From positions 62,001-126,000 of the forward strand of contig JAMXCW010000001.1 in NCBI GenBank assembly GCA_024451685.1: 64,000 bases of DNA. Direction: 5' to 3'. Under the pieces are notes generated by a model. The model had not been told where the DNA came from. It made no database searches and saw only the letters and a program-made list of their open reading frames with translations. Source of the DNA: Candidatus Bathyanammoxibius amoris (GTDB lineage Bacteria > Planctomycetota > Brocadiia > Brocadiales > Bathyanammoxibiaceae). Positions 26,755-35,423 of the stretch are shown here, in pieces. A program made the translations under genes and the position numbers. Each line of letters opens with the position of its first letter. Within the stretch, counting starts at the first letter, position 1.

Positions 26755-27897
26755 CTAAACGCTGCTGTTTATCATACGTAAGACCTCTTCCGCCGCGTGC
26801 ACTGACGCACCGGTCCCGCCTACGGCTGCCTTGACCCGTTTTAATCCCTCTATGATGTACTTCCTCTTGTCTGTGTCCTGCAGCAGTTCCAGAACCCGGT
26901 CGGCTATCCATTGATGGTTGTCTCTCCACATGAGTGCTTCGGGGACAAGATGCTCCCCGGCAACCATGTTGACGAGGCACAGGAAGGGGGTTTCTATGTA
27001 CGGCTTTGCCACGAAGTATGCAAACGGTGTAATACGGTAAACGACCACCATCGGGGTAAGATGAGCGGCCACCTCCAGAGTTACCGTTCCGGAGCTGCCC
27101 AGGCAGACGGTGGATGCCTCAATGACCTCCGGCAGGTTGCCGATGACTATCTCACCCGGGAAATCGAACCTGCTTACGATACTATTTACCAGGTCTACGT
27201 TCCGCGGATGGTGGCAGGATATGATGAAATTTGTCTGCGGTAGTTTCTTCCGCACGACGTCTGCCGCCCTCAGGAATATGGGCAGGAGCTTGTTTATCTC
27301 CTGCTCTCTGCTTCCCGGCAGGATTGAGACCAGGCACTCTCCCTTCTCAGCCTTAAGGCGGTCTACCAGGGCGTCGTCTTGCGCCCGTTTGCTGAGTTCG
27401 TCAAAGAGCGGGTGGCCTACGTACTTGAAGGACATACCTGTAGGGGCATAAAATTCCTCTTCGAAGGGATAAACAAGGAGCAGCTGTTTAACTACTTTTT
27501 TCAGCTTTTTTATCCTCCAGCTGCCGTGGGCCCAGAGCTGGGGGCATATGTAGTAGATGACCGGCACCCCGCGTTTGGCCGCCGCGCGTGCGAGGTAGAT
27601 ATTGAGGCCGGCGTAATCTATCAATACGGCAAGGTCCGGCTTTTCTTCATCGAAGAAGCGTTTGCAGTCGTTGTACACCTGCCAGAGGGTGGGTATCTTG
27701 ATGAGGGTGCTTGCCCACATGATTGCGTGGTCGTCCATCGCGTGCATACAATGGAGTCCGGCGTCGTGCATCCTGTCTATCCCCAATCCATAGAACGTCA
27801 CGCCGGGGTTTCTCTTGAGTACCTCCTTCATGAGGTTGGCGCCGTGGATGTCACCCGAAGGGTCGCCTGCACTTATGAATATCTTTTTCTCAGTCAA
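26755..27897 (-). CDS. lpxB: Lipid-A-disaccharide synthase
   Basis: A GT-B glycosyltransferase at the inner membrane that joins lipid X and UDP-diacylglucosamine to form the lipid A disaccharide. The N-terminal GDPSGDIHGANL, the LIDYAGLNIYLAR block, YYICPQLWAHGSWR, the LLPGSREQEINKLLP motif, and the C-terminal GSSGTVTLEVA with MVVVYRI are all diagnostic. Length 380 is normal. It shows that the organism makes lipid A, consistent with rfaE1/rfaE2 and LptF earlier in the window. A small four-helix membrane protein gene lies directly upstream on the same strand (20 bp gap). Confidence 0.95.
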   Translation of the reverse strand: MTEKKIFISAGDPSGDIHGANLMKEVLKRNPGVTFYGLGIDRMHDAGLHCMHAMDDHAIMWASTLIKIPTLWQVYNDCKRFFDEEKPDLAVLIDYAGLNIYLARAAAKRGVPVIYYICPQLWAHGSWRIKKLKKVVKQLLLVYPFEEEFYAPTGMSFKYVGHPLFDELSKRAQDDALVDRLKAEKGECLVSILPGSREQEINKLLPIFLRAADVVRKKLPQTNFIISCHHPRNVDLVNSIVSRFDFPGEIVIGNLPEVIEASTVCLGSSGTVTLEVAAHLTPMVVVYRITPFAYFVAKPYIETPFLCLVNMVAGEHLVPEALMWRDNHQWIADRVLELLQDTDKRKYIIEGLKRVKAAVGGTGASVHAAEEVLRMINSSV

Positions 27898-27917
27898 CGT
27901 CTCGCCTCATCAGGTAG

Positions 27918-28268
27918 CTATGTGTTTGTTGTCAGAAGAAAATCCAGGACGGTGCTCAACAGATTAATGGTAAACAACACAAACGCGCCTCCCCATACGA
28001 ACGCCCAGGAGTATGACATGTCGAAGCAAAACCACCCGTACATCACGTCCAGCCAGAACAGCGTTATGAGAAATGCCGGCAGGAAAACGTTGATGCTGAT
28101 GATTAACCAGAACAACACACGGTGCTCGGGGACGAGGATTTCATGACAGACATTAACTTCTATCAGGAAAAATACTATGAGTGTCAGGAGGCTGAGCCTG
28201 ACCCAGCACCTGGAGTACAGAGTGCCGGCGAACACCAGGACCAGAAGAGCGATTATCATTGGTTGCAT
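27918..28268 (-). CDS. Small polytopic membrane protein
   Basis: The 116-residue protein has about four hydrophobic helices (roughly 4-20, 24-40, 50-75, 88-108). No motif is recognised. It lies 20 bp upstream of lpxB and probably shares its transcript. Its start is close to the end of the transposase-like gene (6 bp away), so whatever promoter it once had may have been displaced if that element inserted here. Confidence 0.6.
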   Translation of the reverse strand: MQPMIIALLVLVFAGTLYSRCWVRLSLLTLIVFFLIEVNVCHEILVPEHRVLFWLIISINVFLPAFLITLFWLDVMYGWFCFDMSYSWAFVWGGAFVLFTINLLSTVLDFLLTTNT

Positions 28269-28273
28269 GTCAG

Positions 28274-29668
28274 TTATGGTTTCCTGACGTCACTGGAAAA
28301 CTGTAGTGAAGTTCCGGGTTTCTTTACGCCAAAAGCCCTCAGTAGTACGTTCGTCTGACGAGGTATCTTCGTCATGTAGTTTAACTTCCTCCCCGATACC
28401 GTGTTCGTTACCAGCTTAATATCCTTCAACCTGTCCAGCAGCTTAAGAGACGTGAATCCGCTTCCCATCTGCAACCGGGAGACCCCTTTGTCCAGGTCGT
28501 TCTTAAGAAGATACGCAAGCAGACATATCAAGACATATCCCCTTTTGTATCCAACTCTGGACAATGTCCCGGGAGGGGCCGTTATACTGCCGAGAAATTC
28601 TTGCAGTTTAAGGTGTTCTCGGTGGGCCCTTACGGTTTTGGTCAGAAACGCACGGCCCGTGACGTTTGTCTTCAGCACAAACTTAACGCCACTCTTATCC
28701 CGGGAACGGGCGGTCTTCCTGGAAATTACGTAAGTACGGGTCTTTTTATTATTGCCGGTCTTTATTCTATGTGCCACCCATGCCCTGCCTGCCCCGCAGG
28801 CGACCCTGTTAACGGCCTTTTTATTCCACCTGTTTATGAAGGCCACATAGGGTAAGTCCTCTTTGTGGAAGAGGTTAATAGTGCCGTTGCCTACGGTCTG
28901 CCTGTTGGTTACGAACGTTGTCTTACGCCCTTTCAGGTACCGTCCGATGCCGTCGTGTGCGAGCAGGTCCTGCATAAAGGACCGGGGGCTTTTCCCCTCA
29001 TATATGCCGTATGCCCAGGCAACACCACCGGCAACGAGGATTACCAGTAGTGAACCCTTCTCTTTTAGTGGGCTTTTGCGCGCACCAGGGGTATTCATCC
29101 TGAACCTGATAATATAGCAAAAGGACGCGGACCTTTTCTGAACGGCCTTCGATATGACGCGCAGTCCGCTGCTGCCGCCGTCTCTCCCCAGGTGCGTTAA
29201 AAGCCCCAGGACCGTCTTTTTGAGGCGAACCCTGCCTGAACGCAGGGGACCGGCCAGTTCTGGTAGATAAACCCTGCCCAGCCATTCATCAAGTGAGGGT
29301 TGACCACCGGGGTACAGCAGATGGTGAAACGTAAGGGCCATGAGACAGGGCCTCATCCTTTCGGAGAGCTTGTCGTTACCAAGAACGTTCTCGATTTTAA
29401 GTCTGTTCCATACAGTCTTCAAAAGGAGCATGTTTCCATACTCCTTCACCGATTCGGACTTCAGCTCTTTAAGCGGAATGAACCTCTCACCGGAATAATT
29501 ACCCAGAGATTTCGTGAGCCCCGGCAGCTTATGCCTTACCTTCTCCACGTTGCCGAGGTTCCACAGCACCCGTTGCTTTATCTTTCCGTTGTGCCTGTAG
29601 TTCTCGACTATCCGCAGGTAACGGTGTATTTTCCCGCCGCTCTTGGTCTCTACAATCCTTGCAAACAT
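28274..29668 (-). CDS. IS1634/IS4-like transposase with degenerate catalytic motifs
   Basis: A 464-residue intact frame. The N-terminus (MFARIVETKSGGKIHRYLRI ... KQRVLWNLG) and the C-terminal RGYVLICLLAYLL match the IS1634-like transposase layout. The usual first Asp segment (YDVTTLYFE-like) is not found; the second Asp position reads FVTNRQTVGNG, with Asn in place of Asp. So the protein is probably catalytically dead. I find no clear terminal inverted repeats or target duplication in the 100 bp on either side. It may be a decayed or domesticated relic. Confidence 0.65.
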   Translation of the reverse strand: MFARIVETKSGGKIHRYLRIVENYRHNGKIKQRVLWNLGNVEKVRHKLPGLTKSLGNYSGERFIPLKELKSESVKEYGNMLLLKTVWNRLKIENVLGNDKLSERMRPCLMALTFHHLLYPGGQPSLDEWLGRVYLPELAGPLRSGRVRLKKTVLGLLTHLGRDGGSSGLRVISKAVQKRSASFCYIIRFRMNTPGARKSPLKEKGSLLVILVAGGVAWAYGIYEGKSPRSFMQDLLAHDGIGRYLKGRKTTFVTNRQTVGNGTINLFHKEDLPYVAFINRWNKKAVNRVACGAGRAWVAHRIKTGNNKKTRTYVISRKTARSRDKSGVKFVLKTNVTGRAFLTKTVRAHREHLKLQEFLGSITAPPGTLSRVGYKRGYVLICLLAYLLKNDLDKGVSRLQMGSGFTSLKLLDRLKDIKLVTNTVSGRKLNYMTKIPRQTNVLLRAFGVKKPGTSLQFSSDVRKP

Positions 29669-29873
29669 AATTTATCTTGTTGTATATTGCACACCAGAGG
29701 CCCCTTCGTTAACACTATTGGTTATAAGTTTAATTATGTAGACAGGTTTGTCAATGATGATTAAACTTGGTACTAAAATATAGTAACGCTTTGACAGCGT
29801 CGTATCTGCTCAACGTAGCGGCTTCTATCTATATGAAGGCATGTGATTAGTTAGTAAACGTTCTACAGACACT

Positions 29874-30350
29874 ATGAGAGTTTCCAACCACATAAAGACG
29901 TCCGGTGTCCTGGGCCTGGGCGTTTATGCCTACACGGGTGAGTTTGTGCCCGCCGCAGCATGTTTTTTGAGCGGGTGGCTCATTGATGTGGACCACTTCT
30001 TAGACTGGTGGATGAGTTTCGGGCCTACACTGCAGTATACGCGTGTACTCAACAATTTTTCAAGAAGCAGGCTTCGTCGTTTTTATGTGGTATTTCATGC
30101 GTGGGAATATGTGATTTGTCTTTTAGCGGTCTACCTCCTGTACGGTCTTCCCCAGTGGGCAGTCTACGCGGCTCTGGGTTACACGTGCCACCTGACACTA
30201 GACCAGATATTTAACGGCCCCAAGAGGCCTTTCGCCTACTTTATTACGTACAGGGCGCTCCACAACTTTAATTCTTTTTTCCTTGTTAGAGGCAGCAAGT
30301 TTGCACCAGTGTTTGCGAAAAAGCAGGTTGCGCAGACCGATGGTCACTAA
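29874..30350 (+). CDS. DUF457/YdjM-like membrane-bound metal-dependent hydrolase family protein
   Basis: The 158-residue membrane protein carries the family's acidic His motifs: WLIDVDHFLDWW near residue 40, FHAWEYV near 79 and CHLTLDQIF near 105. Several hydrophobic helices surround them. The family is inferred to bind metal at the membrane; the substrate is unknown. It has no close partner: a degenerate transposase lies upstream on the other strand and narK downstream. Confidence 0.6.
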   Translation: MRVSNHIKTSGVLGLGVYAYTGEFVPAAACFLSGWLIDVDHFLDWWMSFGPTLQYTRVLNNFSRSRLRRFYVVFHAWEYVICLLAVYLLYGLPQWAVYAALGYTCHLTLDQIFNGPKRPFAYFITYRALHNFNSFFLVRGSKFAPVFAKKQVAQTDGH

Positions 30351-30406
30351 TTGTGTCTGCACTTTATAAATATGCGGACGGTTGCCGGGGAGATGCGGCA
30401 ACCCTT

Positions 30407-31588
30407 TTACTCTACCCTCTTGAATTCCTTGCGCGCCAGATACACGCACAACAAGCATATGGCCGCGGCAATACCAAAACCGGTGAAGTAACTGCCGGTC
30501 ATATCTCTGGAGGCACCCAAAACAATGGGCATAAAGAATCCCCCCAGGCCGCCGGCCGCGCCCACCAGACCTCCGATCGCTCCTGTCTCCGCGGCGAAGT
30601 AAGTAGGTACCAGCTTATAAACGACACCGTTGCCGATACCCAAAAGGGCGCCGAGCAGGACAAAAGCCACAGATGCCATGGTGAGATTGGGCCTTAACCC
30701 TTCCAGAATGAGAAGGGCTGCTATCAGGATATACAGCACGATGAGCATCTTCCTCCCGTCCATCCTGTCGGCAAGATAACCTCCAATGGGCCTTATGAAT
30801 GACGTGACAAGTATAAAGACGGTTGTCAGGTCACCGGCCTGTACGGGTGTGATGTTGTAGACCTTTTTGAAGTACGCCGGCAGGAATAACGAGAAACAAA
30901 CGAAACCGCCAAACGTTACCCAGTAAAATGCGCAAAATGTCCAGGCAAGAGGGGTCCGCCTGAACACGCCCATTATCTCACCGAGTGACTTCGTGCTTGC
31001 GCCCGTTGGCGCGTCAGTGGTGAACTGCCAGTAAAGAACGGCCATTATAAGGCAGGGGATGGCATAGAGGGGAAAGATGCTGTGCCAGTCCCCGCCGAAA
31101 TACATGATAAGGCGTGGTACAAACAGCGTAGACAGGGCGGCTCCGACGTTCCCGATACCGTATATACCGAGCACGAGTCCCTGCCTGTGTTGAGGGTACC
31201 ACCTTGATACGTGGGGAATACCTACGGCAAAGGACGTCCCCGACATGCCGAAGAGGAAACCGCATACGAACAGGAAGCCGTATGTGTTGGCGTACATAGC
31301 CGCAATGGTGGGCAGGAAACAGAATAACAGCAGGGCGCTGAAGACCTTTCGGCCGCCGTACATATCGGTGAGAATGCCCATGGGGATGCGCATGACGGCG
31401 CCCAGAAATGCCGGTATGGATATAAGCAGGGCGAGCTGGGTCTCGCTGATGTGTAGTTCTTCCCTGAAGTACGGACCTAAAGGGGCATAAAGGGCCCACA
31501 CGGCAAAGCACACCCCAAAGGCCGCCGTGGCAAAAGAGAGTACTGTTGTATTGCCCTGTGGTTTGAAGGCGGCCGCGTCATTGGTCAT
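30407..31588 (-). CDS. narK: NarK-type nitrate/nitrite transporter (MFS)
   Basis: A 12-helix major-facilitator porter of the nitrate/nitrite (NNP) family, 393 residues. Both nitrate-signature segments are visible: GIYGIGNVGAALS (about residue 140) and VGAAGGLGGFFMP (about 345). Arginines likely to bind the anion sit in MRIPMGILTDMYGGRK and in TSFIRPIGGYLADR. It acts in the cytoplasmic membrane for nitrate/nitrite uptake or exchange; direction cannot be read from sequence. It lies 30 bp after a second narK on the same strand. Confidence 0.92.
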   Translation of the reverse strand: MTNDAAAFKPQGNTTVLSFATAAFGVCFAVWALYAPLGPYFREELHISETQLALLISIPAFLGAVMRIPMGILTDMYGGRKVFSALLLFCFLPTIAAMYANTYGFLFVCGFLFGMSGTSFAVGIPHVSRWYPQHRQGLVLGIYGIGNVGAALSTLFVPRLIMYFGGDWHSIFPLYAIPCLIMAVLYWQFTTDAPTGASTKSLGEIMGVFRRTPLAWTFCAFYWVTFGGFVCFSLFLPAYFKKVYNITPVQAGDLTTVFILVTSFIRPIGGYLADRMDGRKMLIVLYILIAALLILEGLRPNLTMASVAFVLLGALLGIGNGVVYKLVPTYFAAETGAIGGLVGAAGGLGGFFMPIVLGASRDMTGSYFTGFGIAAAICLLCVYLARKEFKRVE

Positions 31589-31618
31589 CTGTTAAGGCTC
31601 CCGTAACGGTTTCTCTCA

Positions 31619-33010
31619 CTATATCTTTTGCTTATGAAACAGTCTTGGCGTTAGAACAACGATAAGAGTCCCCAGGCATATGGCCACCCATATCGCAAAT
31701 CCGTACTTGTAGCTGCCGGTCGCATCCTTGATCAGGCCCATTACAATGGGCATAAAGAAGCCGCCGGTCCCACCAATAGCCCCGGCAAGACCACCCACCG
31801 CACCCACAGCGGTAAAATAGGAGGGGATGAGTTTGAACACGCAGGCGTTCCCTATACCGCAGCAGGCCCCAAGGACGTACAGGCATGCAACCTGTATGGG
31901 AAACGATATCTCGGCAGTCATCGCAACCAGTACCCCGAGGGAGACCCCGAAGGTGACAATCAGTATCTTTCTTGCGTTTATCTTGTCTGAAAGCCAACCG
32001 CCAAACGACCTTATAAGGGCCGTTATAAGGACGAATATAGTGGTGTATACCACAGAGGCCGTTTGTTTGTCTATGTCCCAGCGGTCATTGAAGTAGGTGG
32101 GTGAAAAGAGTGCGAAGGCCACAAAACCGCCAAAGGTCATCCAGTAAAGATATGAGAATATCCAGGCCAGCCCGCTCGACCTATAAACACTAAAGATCTG
32201 CCCGAACGTCTTGGGCTTATGACGCCTTGGCGGCTCAGAGGTCACTATCCAGTATATTATGCCCATAATCAGGGCGGGGATGGCATAGATGCCGAAAATA
32301 AGGTGCCAGCCGGGCAGGGAACCCAGCATAAATTTAGGGGGCAGTTCCTGATGCGATGTGCCCTTATCCATGTCCTCAGGAGAGAAACTATCGACATCCT
32401 GAAGCGTGTGTTCCACCGGGGTGTTTGCGGCGGCCCCACCGGTCCCGGAATCAATGACATTGCCGCCGAAGACATTTACAATCAAGATGGGCACAAATAT
32501 GGTGGCCAGTATAGTACCTACGTTACCAACACCGTATATCCCCAGCGCGGTACCCTGCTTCGACTGCGGGTACCAGACCGATACGTGGGTAATACCTACG
32601 ATGAACGACGTGCCCGCCACGCCGAAGAACAGGCCGCAGATAAGAAACATGATATAACTGTCGGCAAATATGGCACCAACCAACGGAAGGATGACGAAGA
32701 ACAGCAGTAAGGTGAATACTTTCCTGCCGCCGTATTTATCTGCCAATATACCGATGGGTATGCGGATTATGGAACCTAACAGGGCCGGAATGGCTACCAG
32801 TATCAGTGCCTGCCCGGCCGAGAGTCCGTACCACTCCCTGAAGTAGGGTCCAAGCGGGGCATATAAGGCCCAGATGGCAAAGCAAAAGAAAAATGCGATT
32901 GTGGCGAGGTAAAGTACCACAGGATTTCCAGGCGGTTCTGCCGGGAGAGGTGCTTGCGTACTACTGCCTGGTGTTACTCCGGCAGTTGGCTTTTCGGTAG
33001 TGTCAGCCAT
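31619..33010 (-). CDS. narK: NarK-type nitrate/nitrite transporter with enlarged loop
   Basis: A 463-residue paralogue of the next gene with the same signatures: GIYGVGNVGTILA, AGAIGGTGGFFMP, and the Arg-containing IRIPIGILADKYGGRK and ALIRSFGGWLSDK. It differs by a roughly 48-residue hydrophilic insert after helix 5 (about 190-240, rich in Gly, Asp, Glu and Pro). It also has a longer N-terminus rich in Thr and Pro. It is the first gene of the pair; a 30-bp gap suggests cotranscription. Anammox and denitrifying bacteria commonly have several such porters. Confidence 0.92.
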   Translation of the reverse strand: MADTTEKPTAGVTPGSSTQAPLPAEPPGNPVVLYLATIAFFFCFAIWALYAPLGPYFREWYGLSAGQALILVAIPALLGSIIRIPIGILADKYGGRKVFTLLLFFVILPLVGAIFADSYIMFLICGLFFGVAGTSFIVGITHVSVWYPQSKQGTALGIYGVGNVGTILATIFVPILIVNVFGGNVIDSGTGGAAANTPVEHTLQDVDSFSPEDMDKGTSHQELPPKFMLGSLPGWHLIFGIYAIPALIMGIIYWIVTSEPPRRHKPKTFGQIFSVYRSSGLAWIFSYLYWMTFGGFVAFALFSPTYFNDRWDIDKQTASVVYTTIFVLITALIRSFGGWLSDKINARKILIVTFGVSLGVLVAMTAEISFPIQVACLYVLGACCGIGNACVFKLIPSYFTAVGAVGGLAGAIGGTGGFFMPIVMGLIKDATGSYKYGFAIWVAICLGTLIVVLTPRLFHKQKI

Positions 33011-33739
33011 TGGACCTATACCTCAGGATGCCTTTAGAAATCCAGTGTAAACCCTTAATTACAGGAGTAAGACCACGGTGGGACTAGAGTAAAATCCCTA
33101 AAGGAACTGCTAAGGACTGCAACGATCGGCCGGGAAGACTATTCACAATTATTTATGGCCCGCAAAATCTGTTTGATTTGTTGGTTTAACTGCAATTCCC
33201 TGCCTCTATTTTTTTAGAAGTCAATACCTCACGGACTTTACACGCAATTGCCATACCATTTGTTTCGCGCCTGTTTCCCCGCCTGTAAAGGTGCAGAGGT
33301 TACATATCATGTTGACAATACAACAATTATATGAACATTAGTAGAACCCATGTGTTGAACATTGACGGAAGCGACACGCATAGTGTGTTGCATGTAATTT
33401 ACAATAGAGGCGGGATGGTGCGTAAACCGTTCTGTTTTGGAGACTTAGGTGTGTACCACCATACATACACCTTTGTGTACCTGGGTGTACGTGCTTTATT
33501 CGGAAACAGTCTGTGAGACCGGCCAGTCTAACAGCCACTGCGTGTTGGCAAAAGGTACGGCCGTCTGGTATAATTCTTCCGGGAAGCCTACGGCCTCATA
33601 CCTTTGACGGGTAATGAAAGTGTGATTGACGCCAATTGCGTCCGTTGCCGTCGCCTGGGGCCTTTATGCCTGTACCGCCTGCGGTGGAAAATGGTGCGCA
33701 TTGATATCCGAAGCCCCATTGATTAGACTAATTAATCTC
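33011..33739. other. Intergenic region between narK and the lipoprotein cluster
   Basis: About 730 bp with no gene I can support. A 61-codon frame at 33331-33516 has no ribosome site or recognisable motif. Short GTGTAC repeats occur near 33450-33491. TTGACA at 33312 lacks a matching -10. No FNR/NNR-type palindrome is evident before narK. Confidence 0.5.
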
Positions 33740-33767
33740 TTGATAGAGCCTTATTTAGCGGTAAAAT
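33740..33767 (+). promoter_or_regulatory. Promoter of the glycine-zipper lipoprotein cluster
   Basis: TTGATA (33740-33745), 16-bp spacer, TAAAAT (33762-33767); five of six matches in each hexamer. It lies about 50 bp upstream of the first lipoprotein gene. Confidence 0.6.
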
Positions 33768-33818
33768 TTGTGTGTATTTTAATGTGTAGAACAAAAGTTT
33801 TTTAGAGGAGAAAAAGAG

Positions 33819-34106
33819 ATGAACAACAGGACCTTGGTTATCTGCTTGTTCGTGGCGGCACTGGCACTTCCAGGCTGCACAACTACGGAAAAGAGTACTG
33901 CCGTTGGTGCGGGAGCCGGTATGGCAACAGGTGCCGCCGTGGGTGCTGGTGTGGCCGGTCCGGTCGGTGCGGGAATAGGTGCCGGCATAGGTTTAGGCGT
34001 CGGTGCGGTAGGCGGCGCACTGTATGGTGAGCATAAGGAAAAGAAAAAGGAAGAGGAGGAGAAAGAGGAGCTTCAGAAACAGTTGGACGAGGAGCGGGCG
34101 AAATAG
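33819..34106 (+). CDS. Glycine-zipper lipoprotein (short paralogue 1)
   Basis: A 95-residue envelope protein: a signal peptide ending in a lipobox-like LALPGC (Cys 20), a central Gly/Ala-rich zipper with GxxxG repeats (about 30-68: GAGAGMATGAAVGAGVAG and similar), and a Lys/Glu-rich helix tail (KEKKKEEEEKEELQKQ). Gly zippers pack transmembrane or oligomeric helices. It is the first of five tandem paralogues and lacks the C-terminal WVP domain of the longer ones. The function is unknown. Confidence 0.75.
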   Translation: MNNRTLVICLFVAALALPGCTTTEKSTAVGAGAGMATGAAVGAGVAGPVGAGIGAGIGLGVGAVGGALYGEHKEKKKEEEEKEELQKQLDEERAK

Positions 34107-34310
34107 TATTAACAGCACAAGCCGTCAGCCTTCCAGCACCAGGTTGATTAACATGCGGTCTCGCTGCATGGTCGGTGAGTTACCCTTTTAACAAGGCGTT
34201 TCGCATCGGACCTCTATATTGATTGCTTGATTTGTATCGATGGAGCAGTGAGGCCTGCAGCGGTTCAGATCTGAAGTGCGGGAGGCACAAAAGAGGGGAG
34301 GGTGTGTACC

Positions 34311-34601
34311 ATGAATAATAAGATTTTTATTATGTGTCTTCTCGTAAGTGTACTTGCGTTTACAGGTTGTGAGATGACAAAGACCCAGAAGGGTGCAGGT
34401 ATTGGCGCTGTAGGCGGAGCGGCGGGAGGTGCCGCTATCGGTGCGGCAGTAGGAGCCCCCGGTACAGGTGCGTTAATTGGCGGGGGCGTAGGTGCACTGG
34501 GTGGTGCACTTGTTGGTAAGCACCTGGAAAAGAAGGATGAGGAAAAGGAGAAGGAGGAGGTCAAAAAGCAGTTGGAAGAGGAGAAGGCGAAGAATAAGTA
34601 G
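34311..34601 (+). CDS. Glycine-zipper lipoprotein (short paralogue 2)
   Basis: The 96-residue product mirrors paralogue 1: signal peptide with LAFTGC, a Gly zipper (GAGIGAVGGAAGGAAIGAAVG and on), and a charged C-terminal helix (KKDEEKEKEEVKKQLEEE). ATG 34311 is chosen over 34302 because GAGGGGAGGG precedes it at suitable spacing and the next paralogues align there. No terminator separates it from the following copy. Confidence 0.75.
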   Translation: MNNKIFIMCLLVSVLAFTGCEMTKTQKGAGIGAVGGAAGGAAIGAAVGAPGTGALIGGGVGALGGALVGKHLEKKDEEKEKEEVKKQLEEEKAKNK

Positions 34602-34681
34602 CGGCCTCTTTGTTGGAAATACCCTTCGTTTTCCCGGGTAGACGCGTTTTAATCTATGGAGAAAGGTGGTGGTGAGCGGAC

Positions 34682-35173
34682 ATGGGTGAAAAATCATCTT
34701 TGTGTCTGGTATTTGCCCTGGCGATAGTGCTGGTATGCTCCGGCTGTCAGATGTCAGATACGCAGAAGGGGACGGGTATCGGAGCGGTCACCGGCGCAGT
34801 AGTCGGCACAGGTATTGGGGCGGCATTTGGTGTACCGGGGCTTGGTGCGGCGATTGGTGCCGGAGGCGGCGCCCTGGGCGGTGCGCTTATTGGCGACATG
34901 TTCGGAAGGAAGAAACAGAAAAAGCAAAAGGAAGAATTAGAACAGCAGTTGCAGCAGAAAGACCAGGAGCTGGCGGCTGCCAGAGCCGGCGATGCCGGCC
35001 ACTACGACACCGTTACCAAAAGGCGGTGGATAGATACCTCCAATATCGAGCGTGTGTGGGTGCCTGCACATACGAAGGACGGCGTCTTAATAGAAGGCCA
35101 TTACGAAGACAGGCCCGTCCCAAGCGGGAGGTGGGAGGAATACCAGGAAAAGGTCTGGGTGCCCAACAGCTAA
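34682..35173 (+). CDS. Glycine-zipper lipoprotein with C-terminal WVP domain (paralogue 3)
   Basis: 163 residues: signal peptide with lipobox-like VCSGC, zipper GTGIGAVTGAVVGTGIGAAF then GLGAAIGAGGGALGGALIGD, a Lys/Gln-rich coiled-coil linker (about 78-100), and a C-terminal beta-like domain repeating RVWVP and EKVWVP around GHYEDRPVPSGRWEEYQ. The last motif is shared with the next two paralogues. It is anchored in the envelope by the N-terminal lipid. A hairpin terminator follows at 35212. Confidence 0.78.
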   Translation: MGEKSSLCLVFALAIVLVCSGCQMSDTQKGTGIGAVTGAVVGTGIGAAFGVPGLGAAIGAGGGALGGALIGDMFGRKKQKKQKEELEQQLQQKDQELAAARAGDAGHYDTVTKRRWIDTSNIERVWVPAHTKDGVLIEGHYEDRPVPSGRWEEYQEKVWVPNS

Positions 35174-35211
35174 GAATAACTGCGTCTTTAATGAGTACAG
35201 TAATTCACTTT

Positions 35212-35270
35212 AAAAAAGGAATGCCAGCGGGACTTACGCGCTCATGTCTCCCGCGGGTGTTCCTTTTTTT
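35212..35270 (+). terminator. Rho-independent terminator after paralogue 3
   Basis: AAAAAAGGAATGCCAGCGGG pairs with CCCGCGGGTGTTCC, followed by TTTTTTT. The A-rich 5' side and T-rich 3' side could also work bidirectionally. Similar GGAAT/ATTCC terminators follow paralogues 4 and 5. Confidence 0.7.
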
Positions 35271-35348
35271 GTTCCCTGGTTTCGGTGTATGTCGGCGGCT
35301 GTTGCTTGCGCGTTTAAAAAGACGTATTTTTATCCGCCAATCTTTTTA

Positions 35349-35377
35349 TTGATTTCTTAGGCGGTATGGTCTAAAAT
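35349..35377 (+). promoter_or_regulatory. Promoter of paralogue 4
   Basis: TTGATT (35349-35354), 17-bp spacer, TAAAAT (35372-35377). The preceding bases TTTTTATTGATTTCT are repeated before paralogue 5, so the regulatory sequence was duplicated with the gene. Confidence 0.7.
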
Positions 35378-35423
35378 TCCCCTGCGAAAGTATATAAAGA
35401 AAGAAAGGAGGCGAGAGGTGAAT

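Noticed and set aside
26486-26980. Long minus-strand frame across lpxB end
   Set aside because: Shadow of lpxB and the small membrane protein gene in another frame.
28200-29720. Insertion sequence ends around the transposase-like gene
   Set aside because: No inverted repeats or target duplication could be identified by eye.
33312-33340. Promoter with TTGACA at 33312
   Set aside because: No acceptable -10 at 15-19 bp and no gene within 450 bp.
33331-33516. 61-codon frame in the narK/lipoprotein gap
   Set aside because: No ribosome site, motif or conserved composition; likely chance.
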